From NCBI GenBank assembly GCA_011049795.1, contig DRHD01000377.1, positions 1 through 8,711 on the forward strand: 8,711 bases of DNA. Direction: 5' to 3'. Made by a program: the position numbers and the translations under genes. This DNA comes from Porticoccus sp. GTDB taxonomy: Bacteria; Pseudomonadota; Gammaproteobacteria; Pseudomonadales; Porticoccaceae. Within the stretch, counting starts at the first letter, position 1. Every line of letters begins with the position of its first letter. Of the stretch, positions 1 to 6,195 are shown one piece after another. Below the pieces are notes generated by a model. The model had not been told where the DNA came from and ran no database searches. It worked only from the letters and a program-made list of their open reading frames with translations.

Positions 1-94
1 GCCGTTCAGGGCCGCTCCTCCTATCCATAATCTGCGCTTTTCCACGCCGATCGCGCCGATCCCGTAACAATCGGCGGTCGATCGAATGAGTTTC
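1..94. repeat. 94-bp direct repeat, copy 1 (window edge)
   Basis: Every base of 1-94 matches 677-770, an offset of exactly 676 bp. The right boundary is sharp: after the shared gagtttc, this copy continues with ccgcta while the other continues with atgcct. The left boundary cannot be set because the window begins here, so the repeat may extend further left. Read on the minus strand, this copy encodes the same residues as amino acids 35-65 of the small DRR-motif protein at 648-872. Here, however, the frame meets a TAG (98-100 on the plus strand) just upstream and has no start region, so it is a gene fragment. At its right end the repeat runs straight into prc coding sequence. Confidence 0.95.
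48..84. repeat. Bulged hairpin (inverted repeat) inside repeat copy 1
   Basis: The arms are cgatcg+cgccgat (48-60) and atcggcg+gt+cgatcg (70-84). They pair over 13 bp with a 2-nt bulge around a 9-nt loop (61-69). No T-run follows on either strand, so it does not look like an intrinsic terminator. The symmetry lies in DNA that encodes Asp-Arg-Arg codons on the minus strand, and may be a by-product of those GC-rich repeated codons. Confidence 0.6.
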
Positions 95-600
95 CCGCTA
101 TTTATGACAAAGAGAAAGTGGGCGAAAGCTCTCTGGACAATGCCTTGTCCTGGGATCGCATAGAACCGATCAGGCATCGCCGTTATTTTGATATTCCAGC
201 CATCCTGCCTGAATTGGATGCCAAGCATCAGGCTCGATTAAAGTCTGACCCGGATTTTATCTACCTGGGAGAGCAGCTAGAGCTTCTTGAGGCTTCCCGT
301 GCAACCACTTCAATTAGCCTCAACGAAAAAACCCGTATGGCTAAACGGACTAAAGACAAAGCAGAGGCACTGGCCATAGAAAATAAACGCCGGGTATCCA
401 AGGGGCTTGAACCGTTGGACACAATCGATGAAACAGGTGAAGAACTGGACGAAACCGCTAGTAGTGCTGAGGGAGATAAAACCGGGGAAGCAGATAGTGA
501 CGTCGATGAAGAAATTGATCCATTACTAACTGAAACCGGGCATATTCTACTGGATGCATTGCCAATCTATAAAATAAACAGGGTGGCAAATAGTCGCTAA
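91..600 (+). pseudogene. prc: 3' fragment of tail-specific protease gene prc (C-terminal domain only)
   Basis: About 169 residues match the C-terminal region (DUF3340 type) of Prc/Tsp, the periplasmic carboxy-terminal processing protease that degrades proteins such as division and cell-wall factors. Recognisable stretches are FPAIYDKEKVGESSLDNALSW at the start (given here over 20 residues only in part: FPAIYD, then GESSLDNALSW), DPDFIYL, the SLNE motif followed by a lysine-rich helix, an acidic segment, and a terminal DPLL...HILLDAL. The PDZ domain and the S41 catalytic Ser/Lys region are absent. Family similarity begins at Phe (91-93), exactly where the 94-bp repeat ends. The frame is open back to base 31, after a TAA at 28-30, but those residues (ALFHADRADP...) are repeat sequence and not Prc-like. 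A gene finder would probably start at the GTG at 118, which has no good ribosome site and splits a conserved stretch. The natural C-terminus is intact. I infer the 3' end of prc carried by a duplication or chimera; it should not be an active protease. Confidence 0.8.
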
Positions 601-647
601 TATATTGACTGATTTTTAGCATTAACCTGTTTAGCCACTACGAGCAT

Positions 648-872
648 TTACACGCTAAAATTGATACTGGATCGGCGCCGTTCAGGGCCGCTCCTCCTAT
701 CCATAATCTGCGCTTTTCCACGCCGATCGCGCCGATCCCGTAACAATCGGCGGTCGATCGAATGAGTTTCATGCCTGTCTGCAGCACTAGACGGAACAAT
801 ACGCCTCGATCTCGTGGCCTTTGAATTTGGCGCGATGTGACCAACAGGTAGTGTTGGGGGAAAATTGACCAT
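648..872 (-). CDS. Small arginine-rich protein with repeated DRR motifs, function unknown
   Basis: The predicted product is 74 aa. It begins with an ATG at 872, preceded by a full AGGAGGT Shine-Dalgarno with a 5-nt spacer; a longer frame from TTG at 890 has no such support. The first half (MVNFPPTLPV..., residues 1-34) is unremarkable. The second half carries Asp-Arg-Arg at 40-42, 46-48, 49-51 and 58-60 and Glu-Arg-Arg at 64-66, including DRRSGPERRR. No signal peptide, membrane segment or cysteine is visible, and the protein is strongly basic. DRR-x-G-x-(D/E)RR signatures occur, as I recall, in short hypothetical proteins and at the N-termini of some signalling proteins in gammaproteobacteria, but I cannot assign a function. 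It lies 68 bp downstream of cysG on the same strand and converges with the prc fragment (47-bp gap). Residues 35-65 fall in the 94-bp repeat. An overlapping minus-strand frame (638-844) has no ribosome site and is judged a shadow. Confidence 0.6.
   Translation of the reverse strand: MVNFPPTLPVGHIAPNSKATRSRRIVPSSAADRHETHSIDRRLLRDRRDRRGKAQIMDRRSGPERRRSSINFSV
677..770. repeat. 94-bp direct repeat, copy 2 (inside the DRR-motif gene)
   Basis: This is the perfect match to bases 1-94. Here the sequence sits naturally inside an open, start-supported minus-strand gene (648-872), so this is probably the original context and copy 1 the derived one. It is visibly richer in G+C than the surrounding spacers because of its CGC/CGG arginine codons. 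No terminal inverted repeats, target-site duplication or transposase accompany it, so nothing marks it as a mobile element. Confidence 0.95.
724..760. repeat. Bulged hairpin inside repeat copy 2
   Basis: This is the same 13-bp stem with a 2-nt bulge and 9-nt loop as at 48-84: left arm 724-736, loop 737-745, right arm 746-760. It would form in the middle of the small DRR-motif mRNA, spanning roughly codons 38-50. Without compensatory changes in relatives, a structural role cannot be separated from codon repetition. Confidence 0.55.
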
Positions 873-877
873 GTGTA

Positions 878-884
878 ACCTCCT
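878..884 (-). promoter_or_regulatory. Strong Shine-Dalgarno for the DRR-motif gene
   Basis: The minus strand reads aggaggt followed by tacac and then ATG at 872. This is a full anti-16S match at near-optimal spacing and the strongest ribosome site in the window. It fixes the start and is the main argument that the small frame is translated. Confidence 0.75.
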
Positions 885-940
885 ATCCAAAACTATCGAC
901 GGAAGCGGTTAAAACTTTAGCTCTCTAATCCTACTTGCTA

Positions 941-2335
941 CTACATATTATTACTTAGCTCGAACCATGCCAACTTTTTACGTAAATTAACCACTTCGCC
1001 AACGATCAGCAATGTGGGTGCTTTAACCTGCTCTTTAATCACTTTTTCAGGCATATCAGACAGGGTACTACAGATAACCCTTTGGTGTTTCGTCGTGCCC
1101 TGCTGGATTAAAGCGATGGGAGTAGTCGCTGAGCGGCCATATTCAATCAACTTCTGGCAAATAATTGGCAGTCCGACCAAACCCATATAAAACACTAAGG
1201 TTTGGTTTTTATGGACTAATTCAGGCCAAGGCAAATCAGTTGTACCATCTTTTAAATGCCCCGTAACAAAACGCACCGATTGTGCATAATCTCGGTGCGT
1301 CAGGGGGATGCCGGCATAGGAAGAACAACCAGACGCGGCCGTTATCCCAGGCACAACCTGAAAGGGAATTTTATGCTCTGCCAATTCTTCAATTTCTTCG
1401 CCACCACGACCAAAAATAAACGGATCGCCACCTTTTAAACGCAGCACCCGCTTACCCTGTTTTGCCAGCGTCACCAGTAATTGATTAATGTCCTCTTGGG
1501 GAACAGCATGCTCAGCACGCTTTTTACCTACGTAGATTTTTTCAGCATCCCGACGCGTTAACTCAATGATTTCATCAGCAACCAGTCGATCATAAAGCAC
1601 AACATCAGCTTGTTGCATTAAACGTAGCGCCTTGAAGGTTAATAGATCAGGATCACCTGGACCGGCTCCAACTAAATAAACTTCACCAGTCGGTTTTGGG
1701 TCATCCCCCTCATTGATTCGTTGCAACAGCATTTCCTGCGCAACACTTTCTTTACCGGCAAAGACCATTTCTGCAACGGGTCCTTGCAACACTTCTTCCC
1801 AGAAATTTTTACGATCATCTATTTTGGAAAACCGGGCCTTAACGCGATCACGAAAGCTACCTACCAAATCAGCCAATTGACCATAGGCCGAGGGAATTGT
1901 GCTTTCTATCTTAGAGCGTAACATCCGCGCCAACACCGGTGACTTGCCACCACTGGACACGGCAATCACTAAAGGCGAACGATCAATAATAGCCGGTAGA
2001 ATAACGCTACATAACTCAGGGCTATCAACAACATTGACGGGAATATGGCGTTGATGTGCCTCTTTGGAAACCAGTGCATTGAGTTGTTGATCATCAGTCG
2101 CAGCAATAACTAGCGTTTTCTCCTGCATATCGCTACTGGCATATTCACCGCGGCGAATTGTTCCACCGGTTGTTTCTACCAGTGCTTGTAGCTCAGCATT
2201 GATCTCTTTAGCCACAACATGAAGAGTTGCTCCAGCTTTAGCCAACAAACCCGCTTTACGCAACGCCACCTTGCCGCCACCAATAATTAAGCAGGTCTTG
2301 TTATGTAACTGAAAATAAAGCGGTAAAAAATCCAT
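941..2335 (-). CDS. cysG: Trifunctional siroheme synthase CysG
   Basis: This cytoplasmic enzyme makes siroheme, the cofactor of sulfite and nitrite reductases, from uroporphyrinogen III. The C-terminal part performs two SAM-dependent methylations; the N-terminal part performs NAD-dependent dehydrogenation of precorrin-2 and iron insertion. At 464 aa it has the full fused length (E. coli about 457). In the N-terminal half are the Rossmann loop [11 protein letters not shown] (17-27), [10 protein letters not shown] with Asp104, and [12 protein letters not shown] with Ser128; these fall at the numbers known for the Salmonella catalytic Asp104 and phosphoserine Ser128. The C-terminal half shows [13 protein letters not shown] (221-233), YDRLV (248-252), [14 protein letters not shown] (301-314), [21 protein letters not shown] split over 329-349, and the closing [11 protein letters not shown]. 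The ATG at 2335 follows a weak ribosome site (agaatgtaacc). It lies 56 bp after serS and is the last well-known gene of the cluster. No truncation is seen. Confidence 0.97.
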   Translation of the reverse strand: MDFLPLYFQLHNKTCLIIGGGKVALRKAGLLAKAGATLHVVAKEINAELQALVETTGGTIRRGEYASSDMQEKTLVIAATDDQQLNALVSKEAHQRHIPVNVVDSPELCSVILPAIIDRSPLVIAVSSGGKSPVLARMLRSKIESTIPSAYGQLADLVGSFRDRVKARFSKIDDRKNFWEEVLQGPVAEMVFAGKESVAQEMLLQRINEGDDPKPTGEVYLVGAGPGDPDLLTFKALRLMQQADVVLYDRLVADEIIELTRRDAEKIYVGKKRAEHAVPQEDINQLLVTLAKQGKRVLRLKGGDPFIFGRGGEEIEELAEHKIPFQVVPGITAASGCSSYAGIPLTHRDYAQSVRFVTGHLKDGTTDLPWPELVHKNQTLVFYMGLVGLPIICQKLIEYGRSATTPIALIQQGTTKHQRVICSTLSDMPEKVIKEQVKAPTLLIVGEVVNLRKKLAWFELSNNM

Positions 2336-2391
2336 GGTTACATTCTATAAGTGAATTCTATGGCTAAAGTCTGTAGTGAAACCCTAATAGA

Positions 2392-3681
2392 TTATAGCGA
2401 ACTGATTCCGCCCATATAAGGGCGCAACACCGTTGGAATATCGACACTACCATCCGCTGCTTGATAATTTTCTAAAATAGCCACCAAGGTACGACCAACC
2501 GCCAAACCAGAACCATTAACCGTGTTCAACAATTCCGGCTTACCCGTTTCAGGGTTGCGCCAGCGAGCCATCATTCGTCGGGCCTGATAGTCACCAAAAT
2601 TAGAGCAAGAAGAAATTTCACGGTACTTCTGCTGACCGGGTAACCAGACCTCAAGATCATAAGTACGTTGTGCTGAAAAACCTAAATCACCTCCACACAG
2701 CATAACCTTACGATATGGCAATTCTAATTTTTGCAAAATAGTTTCGGCATTAGCAGTGAGTGATTCTAATTCAGCGCTGGAATTCTCAGGTTTAACCAGC
2801 TTCACCAACTCAATTTTTTCAAATTGATGTTGGCGAATCATGCCGCGGGTATCTCTACCATAACTACCCGCTTCACTGCGAAAACAAGGGGTATGGCAAA
2901 CGAAGCGTATACCCTCCCCCAATTCTTTAGCCTCAAAAATTCTATCGCGGGCAATGTTAGTAACTGGAACTTCTGCTGTTGGAATCAGGTAATAATCCTG
3001 CTCACCTTCCAATTTGAATAAGTCTTCCTCAAATTTGGGCAATTGTCCCGTTCCACGAAGTGATTCGGCATTAACAATATACGGCACATAAATTTCAGTA
3101 TAGCCGTGTTCGTTAATGTGGGTATCGAGCATAAACTGAATTAATGCGCGATGTAGTCTAGCCATAGTGCCATGCATAACGGCAAAACGAGAGCCGGTTA
3201 TTTTGGCGGCCAGATCAAAATCCAGACCACCTATTTTCTCACCTAAATCGACATGGTCTTTCACCTCAAAATCAAAGGATTTTGGCTCGCCCCATGTGAG
3301 GACTTCAATATTTTCCTCTTCATCATCTCCCTCGGGTACTTCGTCGTCAGGAATGTTAGGAACGTTCATCATTAGATTTTCAAGGGCATCACCTGCTTGC
3401 TGAGCGGTGGCTTTCAAGGCCGTTAACTGCTGCTCAATTTTTGCTAATGTTTCGTTAACGGTTTCTTTAGCTTCATCAACGGGTATGCCTTGCTTGACTA
3501 GCTCACCAATTTTTTTCGACGCTTGTTTACGCTCCGCTAACAGGTTTTGACTTTCAGTATCAGCCTGCTTGCGAGCCGCATCTAACTGCATAAATTCGGT
3601 GACATCGAATTGGAATTTTTTCTTAGCTAACTTGTCGGCGACTAATTCTGGATTTTGTCGAATCAGTTTAATATCGAGCAT
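2392..3681 (-). CDS. serS: Seryl-tRNA synthetase
   Basis: This cytoplasmic class II aminoacyl-tRNA synthetase charges tRNA-Ser (and tRNA-Sec where present) with serine. At 429 aa it is full length. Residues 1-105 form the long antiparallel coiled-coil arm that contacts the tRNA variable loop; it is rich in Lys, Glu, Gln and Ala. The catalytic domain follows: TAEVP (235-239) for serine binding, motif 2 from CFRSEAG to FEKIE (266-291), the ordering segment [18 protein letters not shown] (331-348), [13 protein letters not shown] (357-369), and motif 3 [19 protein letters not shown] (389-407) with its invariant Arg. The ATG at 3681 is preceded by AAGGA with a short 3-nt spacer. It is 51 bp downstream of crcB and 56 bp upstream of cysG. 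No oddities are seen in the protein. Confidence 0.98.
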   Translation of the reverse strand: MLDIKLIRQNPELVADKLAKKKFQFDVTEFMQLDAARKQADTESQNLLAERKQASKKIGELVKQGIPVDEAKETVNETLAKIEQQLTALKATAQQAGDALENLMMNVPNIPDDEVPEGDDEEENIEVLTWGEPKSFDFEVKDHVDLGEKIGGLDFDLAAKITGSRFAVMHGTMARLHRALIQFMLDTHINEHGYTEIYVPYIVNAESLRGTGQLPKFEEDLFKLEGEQDYYLIPTAEVPVTNIARDRIFEAKELGEGIRFVCHTPCFRSEAGSYGRDTRGMIRQHQFEKIELVKLVKPENSSAELESLTANAETILQKLELPYRKVMLCGGDLGFSAQRTYDLEVWLPGQQKYREISSCSNFGDYQARRMMARWRNPETGKPELLNTVNGSGLAVGRTLVAILENYQAADGSVDIPTVLRPYMGGISSL

Positions 3682-3700
3682 ATTTCCTTACCTTAAATGC

Positions 3701-3729
3701 AGTGGAGCTTAAATTAAGTGAAGCTTAAA
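3701..3729. repeat. Two 13-bp near-identical units in the crcB-serS spacer
   Basis: Units agtggagcttaaa (3701-3713) and agtgaagcttaaa (3717-3729) differ at one base and are offset by 16 bp. Between and within them are the perfect dyad cttaaattaag (3708-3718) and ttaag-N5-cttaa (3714-3728). They lie 20-48 bp upstream of the serS start. They could be an operator, an mRNA fold or drift in an AT-rich spacer; nothing here distinguishes these. Confidence 0.5.
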
Positions 3730-3732
3730 ATT

Positions 3733-4122
3733 TTATATCAGTCGGGTCATGGTGATAGCCAGCCATGTAGCTAACACGCAAATTATTAAACTACTGAGGG
3801 TATATAACAAGGCATGACTGAGCTGACCATTTTCCAATAACGTAATCGTTTCAAGAGAAAATGTAGAAAAAGTCGTAAACGCACCCAGAAAACCAACGAT
3901 CGCCACACTGCGCCAGTCAGGATGAAGTACAAGTTTTTCTGCAATTAACACATACATAATACCAATACAAAAAGAACCGATTACATTAACGCTGAGAGTT
4001 GCTAGTGGGAATGCACCTAACTGGGTTTTGGTTTGACTATAGCCATTAATCAAATTAACCAAACCATATCGGCATAAGGCGCCTGCGGCACCGCCAGCGG
4101 CAATCATAATAATGTGTTTCAT
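3733..4122 (-). CDS. crcB: Fluoride-specific ion channel CrcB/Fluc
   Basis: This small inner-membrane protein forms an antiparallel dimeric channel that lets toxic fluoride leave the cell. At 129 aa it is the usual length. Four hydrophobic segments are visible, at about 3-22, 38-60, 70-94 and 102-125. Family signatures are GGAAGALCRYGLVN in helix 1 (10-23), LATLSVNVIGSFCIGI in helix 2 (40-55, with the pore Asn), and GFLGAFTTFSTFSLET in helix 3 (77-92), which holds the helix break that binds the central sodium and the pore-lining phenylalanines. The ATG at 4122 has only a weak purine-rich upstream site (agatcagact). The gene sits between rarA and serS, 91 bp and 51 bp away. The upstream spacer does not show the conserved fluoride-riboswitch pattern, so fluoride control through that element is unlikely here. 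Confidence 0.96.
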   Translation of the reverse strand: MKHIIMIAAGGAAGALCRYGLVNLINGYSQTKTQLGAFPLATLSVNVIGSFCIGIMYVLIAEKLVLHPDWRSVAIVGFLGAFTTFSTFSLETITLLENGQLSHALLYTLSSLIICVLATWLAITMTRLI

Positions 4123-4213
4123 AGTCTGATCTAATTATTGGTTTAATCGATTGTTAATCGCTTAAAAGGATCGAAATTAAGACCCACTCTCTCAGGCCTA
4201 ATCAAAGACCCAT

Positions 4214-5536
4214 TTAATAACGGTGTATTTTACTGTTTTTATCCAGCTGGCGCAGATAATTGAGTTTTTCAGTAATCTTTTTTTCCATCCCCCGATCTAC
4301 TGGCTGATAATATTGTCGATCTTTCAACTCTTCTGGCAGGTAATTTTCACCGGCTGCGTAACCTTCTGGCTCATCATGGGCGTATCGATATTCACCACCA
4401 TAGCCCAAGTCTTTCATCATCGTAGTCGGTGCATTGCGCAAATGTACTGGCACATCATAACTAGGCTGATCACGTATTTCAGCCATGACTTCATTAAATG
4501 CCTTATATACAGCATTACTCTTGGCAGCACTAGCCAGATAAATAACAGCCTGGGCAATGGCTAACTCCCCTTCCGGGCTGCCTAGCCGCTCTTGTACACT
4601 CCAGGCGTTTAATGCTATTTCTAATGCCCTTGGGTCAGCATTGCCAATATCTTCACTGGCCATACGTACCACACGGCGAGCTATATAGAGCGCATCACAA
4701 CCGCCATCCAGCATACGGCAAAACCAATATAACGCACCATCGGGAGAGCTACCTCGAACGGCTTTGTGCAAAGCAGAAATTTGCTCGTAAAATAAGTCAC
4801 CCCCCTTATCAAAACGGCGTACGAAACCGTCAAGCACTTCAGCAACGGTTGCAGAATCAATATGCTTAACGCCATCTACTGCCGGGGCCAATTCCAGTGC
4901 CAGCTCCAATAAATTCAAAGCACGACGGGCATCGCCATCAGCTGCCATGGCTATCTGCTTAAGCTCTGTCTCGTGAAGCTCAACACTAACCCCCTGCTCT
5001 GCATGACAAGCTCGGCTGATAACAGTGGCAATATCGTCATCCTCTAACGCACGTAATTTGTAGACCCGGGTGCGGGAAAGCAAAGCATTATTCAGCTCAA
5101 AGGATGGGTTTTCGGTGGTAGCACCAATGAAAATAACCGTGCCATCTTCAACAAAAGGCAAAAAGGCATCCTGCTGGGCTTTATTAAAGCGGTGGACTTC
5201 ATCAATAAATAAAACGGTCTGGCGGCCAGCGGACTGGTGATGCCTTGCCTCTTCAACCGCAGCACGTATATCTTTGACCCCTGCCAGCACCGCTGACAAG
5301 GTAATAAAATGGCTATCACATAGCTCCGCTACCAATTTGGCTAGCGAAGTTTTGCCAACACCCGGCGGCCCCCACAACACCATCGAGTGCAACTGGTTAC
5401 TTTCTAGCGCCTCACGAAGGGGTTTGCCCTTGCTTAATATATGTTGCTGACCAATATAATCATCCAGCAATCGCGGCCGCATTTTGGCCGCTAATGGCTG
5501 ATAGACAGGCTTATCTTCAAATAAATTACGGTTCAT
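4214..5536 (-). CDS. rarA: AAA+ ATPase RarA (MgsA), replication-associated recombination factor
   Basis: This cytoplasmic tetrameric ATPase belongs to the clamp-loader-like AAA+ class (Mgs1/WRNIP1 family). It acts at stalled replication forks and on SSB-coated DNA ends. At 440 aa it is full length. The motifs are Walker A GPPGVGKT (56-63), Walker B LFIDEVHRF (109-117), sensor 1 GATTENPSF (138-146), the arginine-finger region LLSRTRVY (152-159) and sensor 2 GDARRALNLLE (201-211). The MgsA C-terminal helical tetramerisation region then follows (about 250-430), with RGSSPDGALYW, EDIGNADPRAL and YDVPVHLRNAPT. The ATG at 5536 lies inside the end of lolA (11-nt overlap) and I see no Shine-Dalgarno before it, so it is probably translated by coupling to lolA. 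It is followed by crcB 91 bp later. Confidence 0.97.
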   Translation of the reverse strand: MNRNLFEDKPVYQPLAAKMRPRLLDDYIGQQHILSKGKPLREALESNQLHSMVLWGPPGVGKTSLAKLVAELCDSHFITLSAVLAGVKDIRAAVEEARHHQSAGRQTVLFIDEVHRFNKAQQDAFLPFVEDGTVIFIGATTENPSFELNNALLSRTRVYKLRALEDDDIATVISRACHAEQGVSVELHETELKQIAMAADGDARRALNLLELALELAPAVDGVKHIDSATVAEVLDGFVRRFDKGGDLFYEQISALHKAVRGSSPDGALYWFCRMLDGGCDALYIARRVVRMASEDIGNADPRALEIALNAWSVQERLGSPEGELAIAQAVIYLASAAKSNAVYKAFNEVMAEIRDQPSYDVPVHLRNAPTTMMKDLGYGGEYRYAHDEPEGYAAGENYLPEELKDRQYYQPVDRGMEKKITEKLNYLRQLDKNSKIHRY

Positions 5537-6161
5537 CGCTGATTACATCAATACCATCGGGTGCTGTGAACTGAAATAACGTATCAGGCACTTCCGGGTT
5601 TAATTTTACCGCGGTGAAACTGATGGTGGTCAACTGATCAAAACTATCTTGTAAACTCATTGCAGATAACAGGCGATCACTGAAAGTAATCGTTAGCTGC
5701 TTAAAAAGGCTATCTTCACTTTTAGGCAACAACGTAAAATGAAGGACCTTATCAGCTCTGTCAGTTAGCTCAATAGTATATTGCTGACTTATTTCCTCAA
5801 CTTCACCACTCAACAGTAAGGCCGGAGCCTTATCGAGATCCGGAGTGAATTTCTGCTTAGTGATTTGTTCAAGGTCAATATCATATAACCAAAGTAAATT
5901 ACCATCAGTAACCACTAGATGTTCATAAGGCTGCTCAGTACGCCAGTAAAAACGACGGGGCCGCTTTACCGTTAACGTGCCGCTAGCCTCTTGCAATAAC
6001 TCTCCCCGGCTGTCTTTAATAGTCTGGGTAAAGTGAGCACTAAGACTGTTCATGTTACTCAATTGTGCAGATAATTGCTGAACGGCCGATGATTCAGCTG
6101 CAACTGTCAAACTGGATAACACCAAAAACAGAGCAAGGCTTAAGCGTGGCAAAACTTTCAC
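5526..6161 (-). CDS. lolA: Outer-membrane lipoprotein carrier protein LolA
   Basis: LolA is the periplasmic chaperone that takes lipoproteins from the inner-membrane LolCDE transporter and hands them to LolB on the outer membrane. I start it at the GTG at 6161 (211 aa; E. coli LolA about 203). This gives a typical signal peptide: a basic VKVLPR start, a hydrophobic SLALFLVLSSL core and likely cleavage after VAA before ESS. The longer open frame (to 6284) overlaps the ftsK end and adds a non-signal basic stretch, so I reject it. An AGGA lies 11 nt upstream of the GTG, slightly far. The mature part shows LSNMNSLSAHFTQT, SGTLTVKRPRRFYWRTEQPYE around 81-101 (counted in parts) with the conserved lipid-pocket Arg, the TDGNLLWLYDIDLEQ region, and a Pro/Phe-containing tail NPEVPDTLFQF. 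The gene is 34 bp after ftsK and overlaps the rarA start by 11 nt, as expected for an operon. Confidence 0.95.
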   Translation of the reverse strand: MKVLPRLSLALFLVLSSLTVAAESSAVQQLSAQLSNMNSLSAHFTQTIKDSRGELLQEASGTLTVKRPRRFYWRTEQPYEHLVVTDGNLLWLYDIDLEQITKQKFTPDLDKAPALLLSGEVEEISQQYTIELTDRADKVLHFTLLPKSEDSLFKQLTITFSDRLLSAMSLQDSFDQLTTISFTAVKLNPEVPDTLFQFTAPDGIDVISDEP

Positions 6162-6195
6162 AGAATTAATATTCCTAATAAATAGTAGATATAAA

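Noticed and set aside
48..84. Integron attC site or REP-type mobile repeat suggested by the palindrome in the 94-bp repeat.
   Set aside because: The attC core sites (GTTRRRY/RYYYAAC) do not fit, no integrase or transposase is present, and the dyad lies within a coding frame; a local duplication explains both copies.
613..660. Possible convergent terminator between the prc fragment and the small gene (tttagc at 630-635 with gctaaa at 654-659).
   Set aside because: The stem is 6-7 bp and AT-rich with an 18-nt loop and no proper T-tract, and it overlaps the end of the small gene.
638..844. Alternative minus-strand frame over the same region (68 aa).
   Set aside because: No ribosome site precedes it, and the overlapping frame has a strong Shine-Dalgarno and a repeated-motif composition.
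2912..2919. A KOPS match (GGGNAGGG, minus strand) inside serS, of interest because FtsK is encoded here.
   Set aside because: About one match is expected by chance in 8.7 kb on two strands, and only one is seen, so it gives no local signal of polarity by itself.
4179..4212. Two aagaccca direct repeats (4179-4186, 4205-4212) in the rarA-crcB spacer.
   Set aside because: Only 8 bp each, without symmetry or other associated elements; easily coincidence in a short spacer.
4223..4564. 113-aa plus-strand open frame with hydrophobic stretches opposite rarA.
   Set aside because: Antisense to the conserved RarA C-terminal region; the hydrophobicity arises from the complement of charged codons.
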